DNA of 64,000 nucleotides from Pseudomonas azerbaijanoccidentalis (GTDB lineage: Bacteria > Pseudomonadota > Gammaproteobacteria > Pseudomonadales > Pseudomonadaceae), in assembly GCF_019145495.1 (NCBI RefSeq), contig NZ_JAHSTU010000001.1, positions 806,001 through 870,000 on the forward strand. The letters are read 5' to 3'. The translations under genes and the position numbers were made by a program. Below the pieces are notes generated by a model. It made no database searches. It saw only the letters and a program-made list of their open reading frames with translations, and was not told the origin of the DNA. Shown here piece after piece: positions 17,112 through 26,800 of this stretch. Each line of letters begins with the position of its first letter. The first letter of the stretch is position 1.

Positions 17112-18926
17112 TCAGGCCGGTGCTTGGGCGTTGGTGTGTTGGGCGCTGGCGTGATTGCCACGGCGGTGGGCCGCTTCACTGAACTGACTTTCGCCGTGCA
17201 TCTCCGCCAGACGCGTGATGAACTCATCGACGAACACGCGCATGTCGGCGCTGACTTCTTTGTTGCGGGTGATCAGGCGGTTGTAGCCAAACAGCGCCGG
17301 GATCGCGACGAACAAGCCCATGGCGGTGGCGAGCAACGCGGCGGCCATGCCCGGTGCGATGGCGTTGATGTTGACGTCGCCGGCCATGGCGGTGCCGAGG
17401 AACACCACCATGATCCCCAGCACCGTACCGAGCAGGCCGATGTAAGGGCCGCCGGCGATGGCGTTGGACAAGGTCGAGAGTTTCGAGCTGAGCGCCTGGT
17501 TTTCCCGGGTGCGCACACCGTCCATGGAGCAGCGGATCGCTTCAATAGTGGCCGCCGAAACCGAAGAGGTATCAGCGCCTTGCTCGCGACGGGTGCGGAT
17601 TTCTTTCACCGCCACCTGATACAGGCGCCACAGCGACGAATCGCGCAAACGCAGGGCAAGGTCCTGGTCGTCGGCGAACATTTCCAGGCGTGTGCCGACT
17701 TTGGCGAACTGCTCGCGGAAGGCTACGTTGGCCGCCGAGACACGGCTGACCATGCGGTTCTTGCGGACCATGATGACCCACGACTGGAACATCATCAGCA
17801 CCAGCACCGCGATGATCACCCAGGCGTCCATCGGCACGGCGTTGAGCAGGAAACCTAGACTGCCGAAGCCGTAGCCCGACTGTTCTTCATCGACGCCATA
17901 AACCACCAGTTTCGACTCGGCGCCTTGGGATGTGGCATCGGCCAGCAACTGCGCGGCGGGACGGGCGACCTTGGACAGGCGCAACTCATCCATGGCACCG
18001 GCAAACGGCAAGTAAGCGCTGGCATGCACGTCGGCACCCATCGCCATGATCGAATTGAACGCCGGCATCGCCAGCGCCAGGCTCGCGGTTTCGCGGCCGT
18101 TGACGTACAGCGAGACCTTGCTGCCTTCAGCGGTCAGTGCCAGGTGTTGCCATTGACCAGGGTTCAGCGCCTGGGTCGATACGGCACGCTGACCGTCGAT
18201 TTCCACGAACGGCAGGCCCTGATTCAAACCGATCAACAGGCTTTGTTCGCCCTCACGACGGGCCACAATCAGTTGCTCACCATTGGCCTGATCCAGTTTC
18301 AACCAGGCGCTGAAGGTGAACGCGCTGCCTGCGTTGTGCTGCAACGATGGGCTGGCGGGCAGCAACAAGGGTTGGCCGCTGAACTGCAAGGCACGACCGA
18401 TCACCCCGTCGATGCTCGCACCGGTGGCGCTTTGCGCGGTGTTGCCGAAGGCCGTGGTGTCCTTGGCCGGCGTGCCGGTGGCGTCCTCGAAATGGTAGAG
18501 CGCGGTGTAGTTCGGATCGAAGGTCAGTTGACCGTTGCCGGTGGCCGCCGCCTTCGGGTTGCCGTAGTACATCCAGATATCCTGACGCTGAGCGCCCTCC
18601 ACTTTCGGCACATCGACCCACACCAGCGCCATGCCCATCAGCGCATCGAAACTTTCGATCTGGTGGTTGAGCACGGTCTTGTCATCGGCGGCGATGAAGC
18701 GCAGGTCCGAGCCGTCCTCCTTGACGCCGTCGAAGGTGAAGTTGCCGGTGTGCAGGCGCACCAGCAACGCGGTGCGGCCAAGGGCCTCGTTGATCGCTGC
18801 GCCTTGCGGCGTGGTGTCCACCGAAATCTGTTTGCGGTAATGCCAATCGTCCTGCCACCACGCCTGGGCGGTGGCCGGGAGCACGAAGCTCAGGCACATC
18901 AGGAAAGCCAGAAATATGCGCTGCAT
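17112..18926 (-). CDS. ExbB/MotA/TolQ channel fused to periplasmic DUF2341-LamG region
   Basis: This is a 604-residue fusion. Residues 1-22 form a signal peptide (T-A-Q-A-W-W). Residues about 25-130 match the DUF2341 pattern (W-W-x-x-D-W-H-Y-R-K, D-L-R-F, W-V-D-V-P, I-W-M-Y-Y-G-N). Residues about 140-330 form a LamG/concanavalin-like lectin domain (F-T-F-S-A-W-L-K, W-Q-H-L-A-L-T, S-L-Y-V-N-G-R, D-E-L-R-L-S). After a membrane helix (about 365-388) comes the MotA/TolQ/ExbB core with G-P-Y-I-G-L-L-G-T-V-L-G-I-M and a final helix pair ending near 565. Ordinary ExbB is about 240 residues, so some 350 extra residues form an added periplasmic sensor or binding head. It lies between tpsB and exbD with gaps under 20 nt. 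Confidence 0.85.
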   Translation of the reverse strand: MQRIFLAFLMCLSFVLPATAQAWWQDDWHYRKQISVDTTPQGAAINEALGRTALLVRLHTGNFTFDGVKEDGSDLRFIAADDKTVLNHQIESFDALMGMALVWVDVPKVEGAQRQDIWMYYGNPKAAATGNGQLTFDPNYTALYHFEDATGTPAKDTTAFGNTAQSATGASIDGVIGRALQFSGQPLLLPASPSLQHNAGSAFTFSAWLKLDQANGEQLIVARREGEQSLLIGLNQGLPFVEIDGQRAVSTQALNPGQWQHLALTAEGSKVSLYVNGRETASLALAMPAFNSIMAMGADVHASAYLPFAGAMDELRLSKVARPAAQLLADATSQGAESKLVVYGVDEEQSGYGFGSLGFLLNAVPMDAWVIIAVLVLMMFQSWVIMVRKNRMVSRVSAANVAFREQFAKVGTRLEMFADDQDLALRLRDSSLWRLYQVAVKEIRTRREQGADTSSVSAATIEAIRCSMDGVRTRENQALSSKLSTLSNAIAGGPYIGLLGTVLGIMVVFLGTAMAGDVNINAIAPGMAAALLATAMGLFVAIPALFGYNRLITRNKEVSADMRVFVDEFITRLAEMHGESQFSEAAHRRGNHASAQHTNAQAPA

Positions 18927-18944
18927 GAAAATGTCTCCGTAGGT

Positions 18945-20540
18945 TCAGAATGTCGCTTGCAGGTTGAAATGCAGGCGCGATTCCTGTTTCGAGGTATTCG
19001 GCCCTTCGAGCAGCGGGTAGCCCCAGTCGAGGCTGCCGGACAGCCATTTGCTCAAGCTCGCGCGGGTGCCCAGGCCAACACTCGCCAGGGCGTAATCGGC
19101 GTCTTGATCGGGAAGTTCGTCGCGCAAGTACAACTGGGCGCCTTCGGCGAAGGCATAGAAGCGCCACTCCTGCACGTATGTGCCCAGGTACTTGGCGAGC
19201 GATGGCGTGCGCAGTTCCTGGCTCAGCAGGTAGCCGTCGTCACCGGTGCGTTCGGCCGCGAGATAACCGCGTACCGACGTGGCGCCACCGGCGGAAAACT
19301 GCTCGTTGGAGACCAGCGGTCCCGAGGCGAGCTGGAACGAGGCCTTGCTCGCGGTCTGCCAGTCGTTGCCGAAGGTGTAGGTGTAATTGGTATCGCCCTT
19401 GAGCACCGCGAAACTGGGGCTGGCGCGATAGCGTTTGTAGTCGAAATCTTCGTCGGAACTGCCGTAGCCCAGGAAGCTGCGGGTGCCCGCCACCAGGCTC
19501 AGGCCAAGGCCCAGCTGCGAGCTTTCGGTGTAGCGAAAACCGTTGTAGGCAAAAGTGAACGGCGCGTACTTGAGCGGCACCTTGTCGCTGTCACCGGCGA
19601 AGTCCAGTTGCTCATCGAAGTCTTTGAAATCGATACCCGCCCACAACGAGTTGGACCAGTTGCCGCTGGACGGCAACGTGTAGATTGCCGAGACGCCGTA
19701 GGAATGGCCCTTGCCCAACACATTGCTGCCGCCGATGGTCGCGACGTTGCTGTCGGACTGGTAACCGGCAAACTGCACGCTCCAGCGCTCGCTGAGCGGC
19801 GCGGTGTAGGAGCCCGACCAGACCTTGGCGTTGGAGGTGTCTTCAGGGGCGGTAAAAAACGTCAGCGACGCGCTGTGGCCCAACTGCCACAGGTTGTTGT
19901 AACCAAGGCTGGCGACACTGCGCAGCTTTTCGGTGTCGGCGCTGTAGTCGTTATTCAGACCAAGAGTGGCCTGCCACGGGTCCTGGTCCTCGACCTGCAA
20001 ATCGACGTCCATGGTGCCGGGGCGTTGGCCTTCGCGAACCAGCGGCATCACCTGGCGCCCTGGGTTCTTGTTGAGCTGCGCGAGTTCCGTCTGTACCTGG
20101 GCGAAGTCCGGCACCTGGCCTTCTTTCAGCGCCGGTACATCGTCACGGATTTCCACTGGCGAATAGTGCTTGGCGCCGACCACACGCACTCGGCCGACCT
20201 TGGTTTCGCTGACTTGCAGATAGACGATACCGTCCTCGACTTTCTGCTCCGGTAAATCAACGAACACCGATTGATAGCCGTGGGCCTGATACGCCTTTTG
20301 CAACGCGTCGCGCGCACCTTCGATGTCGGCCAGATGTTTCTGCGGACCAAGGAACGGATAGACCGCCTCCTCGATCGCCCGGGCATCGAGCACGGTGTTG
20401 CCGCGCACGAAGTATTCGTTGACATCCACCGGCTTGGGTTCCAGCGGCTCAGCGCTTTGCTCCGCCCACGCCGGTTGCGCGCCCGCCGTCACCAGCAGCC
20501 AGCCCCACAGCGCCAGCCGTGACTTGAAAAAATGATCCAC
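18945..20540 (-). CDS. TpsB outer-membrane secretion pore (PdtB-like)
   Basis: The product is 531 residues when started at GTG 20540, which has AGGGGGTGAT directly upstream and opens a clean signal peptide ending Q-P-A-W-A. The frame stays open to 20663, but that leader has no secretion signal. Two POTRA modules (about residues 35-190, with V-N-E-Y-F-V-R-G-N and V-G-R-V-R-V-V-G) are followed by a 16-strand-type barrel. The conserved loop-6 motif is V-R424-G-Y, and the protein ends in aromatic F. This is the two-partner secretion pore of the FhaC/HMW1B family, which exports the TpsA protein by recognising its N-terminal TPS domain. It starts its own operon: a terminator separates it from tpsA. 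Confidence 0.9.
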   Translation of the reverse strand: MDHFFKSRLALWGWLLVTAGAQPAWAEQSAEPLEPKPVDVNEYFVRGNTVLDARAIEEAVYPFLGPQKHLADIEGARDALQKAYQAHGYQSVFVDLPEQKVEDGIVYLQVSETKVGRVRVVGAKHYSPVEIRDDVPALKEGQVPDFAQVQTELAQLNKNPGRQVMPLVREGQRPGTMDVDLQVEDQDPWQATLGLNNDYSADTEKLRSVASLGYNNLWQLGHSASLTFFTAPEDTSNAKVWSGSYTAPLSERWSVQFAGYQSDSNVATIGGSNVLGKGHSYGVSAIYTLPSSGNWSNSLWAGIDFKDFDEQLDFAGDSDKVPLKYAPFTFAYNGFRYTESSQLGLGLSLVAGTRSFLGYGSSDEDFDYKRYRASPSFAVLKGDTNYTYTFGNDWQTASKASFQLASGPLVSNEQFSAGGATSVRGYLAAERTGDDGYLLSQELRTPSLAKYLGTYVQEWRFYAFAEGAQLYLRDELPDQDADYALASVGLGTRASLSKWLSGSLDWGYPLLEGPNTSKQESRLHFNLQATF

Positions 20541-20700
20541 ATCACCCCCTGAATTCGAAAAACCGGTCGCCGTCTGCACTGCGGCAGGCTGGCTTGATTG
20601 CCCTGCTCCCGGCGTCCCGCCATCGGCTGGAAAGTGGCCTCTCGGCCGCCTCAAGCACGTCACATAGGCATGACCGGACTGGCGAAGTGCTACCGAACTT

Positions 20701-20718
20701 TTGTCATGAAAGCTTCAT
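20701..20718 (+). promoter_or_regulatory. Candidate PHO-box-like element upstream of the tpsB operon
   Basis: TTGTCATGAAAGCTTCAT matches 13 of 18 positions of the PHO-box consensus CTGTCATAAAACTGTCAT. Thirteen of 17 bases are shared with the element at 33396-33412. It lies about 160 nt upstream of the tpsB start but reads opposite to transcription. This is inference only. Confidence 0.35.
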
Positions 20719-20771
20719 TCAAAGATTCGAGCAGGCTCACTCCCACAGTGGACTTGTGTGAGTTTGAGGCA

Positions 20772-20797
20772 TAAAAAAGGCGACCCGAAGGTCGCCT
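20772..20797 (-). terminator. Rho-independent terminator after tpsA
   Basis: The perfect 8-bp stem AGGCGACC/GGTCGCCT with a CGAA tetraloop is followed on the minus strand by a six-T tract. It lies 22 nt after the tpsA stop and should separate tpsA from tpsB transcription. Confidence 0.85.
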
Positions 20798-20818
20798 CTG
20801 GTGCTGCTGGATGGCGCT

Positions 20819-23800
20819 CTACAACGTCAGATTGCCGCGTTCTTCTTCGGTCAGTTGCCCCCGCGCACGCTCATCCAACACGCCGGCACCCAACACCTGC
20901 ACCGGGCTGTTGGGGTTGTAGCCCGGCGTCGGCGCGCGGCTGGCGCCGTCACTGCTCGGTGTCAGTGGTTCGGTGCCCAGGCTCAGCACCTGCACAGTCA
21001 CGATCGACGGCAGGTTTTTGCGTGCCGCTGCCTGTTGCTGACGCGACATGTCCTCAGCCGCTTGCGTGGCGGATGTAGCGGCGGAACTGGCCGACGTGAT
21101 CGCGCCGGTGTTCACCGATGCCGTCACCGGAATCCCCGACGACTTGCCCTGCACCTGGATGTTTGCCGCGTTGACCACCCGCAAAGCGATGATGTTGATG
21201 TTGCCCGACACCCGAATGCCGGCCTCGCCCGCATCAATGGTGCCCAGTGGAGCGATCAGGTCGATGTCGCCCGGTGGCACTTCGGCAATCGGGTTGAGCG
21301 TGGCAATACCGGCACCGGTGCTCGGCACGGTCGGCGACAGCGTCACGTTGCCCCAGGTGTCGTAGATACGTTTGGGCGGCGTAAACACCACGGTGGTTTT
21401 CGAACCCCGGCCGGCGTTGATGTCGCCTTCGGCCGACCAACCGAGAATGCTGCCGCCGAATGTGGTCATGACTCGGCTCTGCCCCAGCAGGATGCTGCCC
21501 TGGGAATACAGCTGAATGTTGCCCGCGCCCTGGGTGACGATCCCTGCGGTGGATGGCGGCGCCGCACCTTCGACACCGAACACTTGGCCACCGCCGGGAG
21601 TGAGCATCTGAATGTCACCGCCGAACAGCGTCTTCACACCCGCGCCGCCGTACAGCGTGATGTCGCCGTCGTAGCGAAGGGTATTGCCCGCCACATCGGT
21701 GGTCGGGAACAACGCCGCTATCGCGTTGCGACCGCGCAGATAACTGCCTTGGCGCGGACCGTTTGCATCGGCGTATTCCAGGCCACCGGCACGCAACTCG
21801 GCGAAGTACACCTGACGTGCGAACACGGCTTGCTCGGTGCCCGGCAGTGCTGCGTAAAACGCCCGTGCCTGTTCTGCGTTGCCGTTGAAGCCGTAGCCCA
21901 GGGTCAGCCAGGACAACAGTTCTTCATCGTAGGTCTTGACCACCTTACCCGGCTGATCGCTGAGCGGCGTACCGCTGGCAGCCTGGTTTTTCGGGTCCAG
22001 ATAGCGGGCGATGAAGCGGCCGTAATCCGGACCATCGGCCCCTGCACCCGCCTGCAACACCAAACTGGCACCCGGACGGTTATCACCCGCCATTACTGGC
22101 CCGATACTGGTGACGCTGGCGCGATCTTCCATCAGGATATTGCGCCCGGCATTGATTTCCAGCGTGCCGGGGCCGGCAATGTCGAAACTGCTGTAAAGAA
22201 TGTCGCGACCGGCGGACACGCGCGAAACGTCGTTTGCGTTGTTGTGGATGAACAGGTTGCCAGTGGCGGTGATGGAGTCACTGCTGTTGCCCATACCATC
22301 GCGGTTCACAGCCAGTGGCTGTCCGATAGTTGTACCCGACGCGACGATATCGCGTCCGGCCAACATCCAGACCGGCCCGGCCGCTTCGTACCAGGTGCGT
22401 TTGGAGTTGCTGAAACTCAAGGTTTCGCCACTGCGAACGCCAACCAGATCGCCGGTTAGCGCGTAGAACCGCGCAGGGGCCTGAACCCCACTCAAGCCTG
22501 AATAGCTCTCGGCACCGAAGGCGAACAATGGATAACGGCTGTTGAGTCCGGGCGAGACGCCATCAGCGCCGCTATTGGACATCAGCGTTATCACTCGCTG
22601 ACCATCCTTGGCATAACCATTGAACGCAGGCGTAAATGGCGTAGCGATGGACAGCGGGCTGGCACCCGATTGATTGATTGCATAGCCACCGGCATAGATG
22701 GAATCCCCTGCCAGCAATTCAAGCTGCCCGGATTGTGATGGTGCCAACAACAAGGAGTACGAAATGCCCGGATAGTTACTCCCCCCACCATAGAAACCAG
22801 CAGACGGACCGGCATAGATTGAACCTTGCCCGGCGACTGCACGCAGGATTGAGGGCATAACGAATCGATTATCGGTGGGTGAAGTATTGCTACCGCCAGG
22901 GATCGTTGAATTGTTGATCGCTTCAGCCATCAATGTACTTGGCGTGAGATTGCCTCCCGCCGAGAAAAGATCAATGGCGGTGTGATCGGTCCACAACGAG
23001 AAGCCTGTCAAACCACCGCCCGCATGCACCACCCCATCAGGCGTAGTGAACGATGTGGAGTTCTGCAGGACTACCCGACCAGGGTCCGCCGCGCCCCCCA
23101 ACACCAGATCACCTCGGGTATTGAGCTGCATGCCCGAGTCCCCCGGAATCAACACCAGGCCGCCGGTTGCACTGCTGGTGGTGGCCGTAAACGGATCGTA
23201 GCCGCGAGCCTCGCGCTGGTCCTGGTTGCCGGAGAATGAACCGTACTGCAATCGAATTCCACCGACCGCCGAAGCGCTCAGTTGTGCAGCTCCCCGCAGG
23301 TTGATCAGCGCACCCTGCAGATCATGAATGGGTGTACCTACCCCGGTCGCTCCCGCCCTGGCTTGCAGTGACGGGTTGAGCGTGCCGCCGATGCGGATAT
23401 CCATGTCACCGCCACCGGTCAGTTGCAAGCTCCCGTCGCTACCTACGCGCCCGGTGCTGCCTACTGCCACGATAAGTCCCTGGCTACGAGGGTTTTGATT
23501 CGTGCCGAAGACGTCTCCCAATGGCCTGAGCATGCCGCTATCAGCGCCTGCCCTGAGGCTGATGTTGCCACCACCCAGCGTGCCAAAACCCGTGAACCCC
23601 ACCAGATAAGGTTCGGGTTCCACATCTGATGCAAGAGGCGGGCGAGTTGCATAGCTACCGAAATTGATCCACCAGGCTGTCGGCATGTCACTTCCACCAG
23701 TGCCCTGACGCCATAACCAGTTACCTACGGCAACGCTCGGGTTTTGCTCGCGCATTCCACCGAGAGAGAGTGCCTTACGTCCGACAACATCACCGGAAAC

Positions 23801-26800
23801 AGAACCGCCCGCGTTGATCGTCAGGTTACCGCCCATCTGCGGGAACCAGGCCTGATAGAGGCTGTCGCTGCCGCCATTGACCCATTTTTCATAGTCACTG
23901 CCGGCACTGCCCAGTACCGAACCATCGTCCGACATTCGCCCGCGAGGCTGGTTGTAACGTGGGTCGATATTGCTGGACTGAGTACCGGCGGTGTACACAC
24001 CGAAGGGTGAACCCATGCTCAGGTTACCGGCGGCCATCAGGTCCAGATCGCCGGTGCCGGTTCGCAGTACGCTGAACATTTGAGTGTGAGCGTTGACGGC
24101 GGTGCCTGGTTTGCTTTCAAGGCAAAGCGACGGATCAATATCAACGCACCAAAACATATCATCGACACTGACGGGTGAGTAATCAGGAAAACCCATATAG
24201 TTGCCAGGCGCCCACGTCCAGCGTTCCATGGGTGCGCAAGCTTCAGGCACGATGTCGCAGATAATCAGATACTCCTCAGGTACAGGCTCATAGGGGTTGA
24301 ATCCATACCCGTTGTCCACAGTCCAAACCAGCTTCGCGGCCGATTCAATCACTTTAAGACCGTAGTGAGTATCGGCCAGTCGAAGGCTGCCCTCAGTGGT
24401 GACGGGCTTCACCGCTCGATTGTCCGCCGCGTCCAGATCCGCGCCCGCTACCACTCGCATCGACCAGGACGCACTGCCCGATGGCAACATGCTCGCCACC
24501 GCCCAATTGCGCCCTTGCTGGGTGCCGCTCAATGGGCGCAAATCGATATACGCAGTGCCATCCGCCAGTTTCACATCCGTCATGGACGGAATCAGCGAAC
24601 CACGCAACAGTGCCAGCGAACCGCTGAGCTTCACGCCCGCCGTTGCGTTGTCGAAAAACGTACCCGGCAGTGGCACGCCTTTGGGCCAGAGCAGGCCTTG
24701 CAACGCGGTGGCCTTGTTCAAGCGCGTACCCGCGCCGAGAAGACTGCCCGCCGGCAAGGTGACGTCGGCCCCCAGCAATGTGCCGGCGGCGTACAGCAGA
24801 TTACCCGCCGCGTCATGCACCGCCCCCGCCAATACCGTACCGGCGCTGAACGTGTACGTCTCGGCCAGCACGCCCTGAGTTGGCAACAGCGTGCCACTGG
24901 CCAGTGTCGCGGCCTGGATCGGCAAGTCGTAGTTCAACGTGGCACCGATCGGGTATTGGGTACCGTCAGCAAGAGTCACACCCGCGCCCGGCACAATCAG
25001 GTCGCCGCCGAACGGCTGCACACCCGGCACCAGTTTCCAGCCGGTGTCATCGACGGTTTCCGGTGGTGGTGCAAAACCGTCGTTGATGCTGCCGTAGATA
25101 TCCAGGTTGCCACCGGCGCGAATCACCAGGCTGCCGGACTCGCCGGAACCGTAGACCGACGTCTTCTGCGTGTGCGGGTTGAGGCTGGCGTAACGGTAGC
25201 CGGACAAGTCCAGATCGCCTTGCACCACCAGATCGCCGTCAGCGGTTTTGCTGGCGATTTCCACGCCGGGGCGCAGGTGGAATGCATCGGCGTAGGCGGC
25301 GTTATTCAGGCCGGCCAGTTTGCGATGCAACAAATCCGTATTGGCCAGGGCAGCGTTGATGAACGCGGTGCTGTCGACGTGAATGCCGTCCAGATAAGCC
25401 TGGTCGATGACCTGGTACGGGCGACCGCTGGCGGCCGGGTCGGTGCCGTCGGCGGCATCAATGTAGCGGCGCGTGGCATTGAGCCCAATGGAACGTGCGC
25501 CCTGAATGTTCAGCGCGCCACTGGCATCGATGGCGATGTCACCGGTGCCAATGCGCGGGGCATTCAGTTCCAGCGTGCCGCGCAACTGACCGTCATGCTG
25601 TCCCGGCAAACTGCCAACCTCGACGTCCGTCCCATGCCGCAAATCGATCCGCGCACCGGAGGCCAGCGTCAACAGGCCATCGCCGGAGTTGAGTTCGACC
25701 ATGGCCCGGTTCGGCGCGTCGATGATTTTGCCGTAGCTATCGACCCGCAACATCTGGCCATGGGCATCGAGCACTGCGCTGCCGGCCACGGTCAGGCCAT
25801 TTTTGCCCGACAGGCGAATGCTGCCGACGCGTTCGCCACTGGCGTCGATCAGGCCCACGACGGTAACGCTGCCATTGTCCACCGAAACATTCACCTCGCC
25901 GGCCTTGAGCCCGTCGCCGATCACCAGGTCGCCTTGCTTGAGCTGGAAGCTGCGGCTGCCAAACACTTGCCCGGCGTTCAGGCGCTGGTTGAGCGCAGCG
26001 AAATCGCCGTTGAGGTCACCACTGCTGCCCAACTGCTGCGCGCGAATGTCCACACCGCCAGCCTTGTACGGCACCCAGGTGCCACCCGCGTCGTAATAGC
26101 CGCTGCTGCTGCTGAGGATTTCACCTTGCAGATCCACCACCCCGGCGCCTGCGGCCAATGCCACGGCGCTCAGGTTGCCGCCCTGATTGTTGACCGCCGA
26201 CAGGTCGATGCGTGAACCAGCGGCCTGGCGAATATTGCCGTTGCTGCTGTACAGCGCCACGTCGCCGCCCCAGCTGTATTTCTTCACGTCGTTGAACGGC
26301 AGCGTGCGTCCGGCCACGTCCAGATAAGCGCCACTGGCCAGGGTCAGATCATCTTCAGCCTTGACCACCAGTTTGCCGCTCGCCAAGACGATGCGGCTGT
26401 CCAGTAATACATGGCGTGCTTCGAGATTCAATTCCGCACCGAGGGCATCGGCAACGGCAGTGCGATCGCCGGTTGGCGACGTCAGGGTCAGGGTGTTGCC
26501 CGCTTTGAGCAGGTTGACCGAGCCGCCTTCGCCGGTGAGCAACGGCGTGCGCAGGTTGAGGTTGCCACCGCTGTAGGCATAGCCCTTGACCGGGTCGTAA
26601 GCGCCCTGCTGTTCGTAAACGGCCAGGCTGCCCTTGTGATTGGCGGTGATGCGCTCGCTGGCATTGAGGTTGACGTTGGCAAAACCCAGCGCCAGTCGGT
26701 CGTTCTGGTCCAGGCCATTGGGCTGCGGATTCGGGCCGTAGCCCAACTCGATGCGTTGTGCCTGGATGTCCAGCGTGCCATGGCCGGTACCGGCTCCGCT

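Noticed and set aside
17925..20255. Plus-strand open frame of 776 codons opposite the ExbB fusion and tpsB
   Set aside because: It spans the junction of two well-supported minus-strand genes and is rich in Arg/Gly/His as expected of a shadow frame.
14225..20540. TonB box in the porin or in TpsB
   Set aside because: I looked near both mature N-termini for a short hydrophobic D/E-T-x-V-V-type motif and saw none, so the target of the TonB-like protein stays open.
20541..20663. Longer TpsB starting at 20663
   Set aside because: The extra 41 residues are not a signal sequence, and GTG 20540 has a strong AGGGGGTGAT site followed by a normal export signal.
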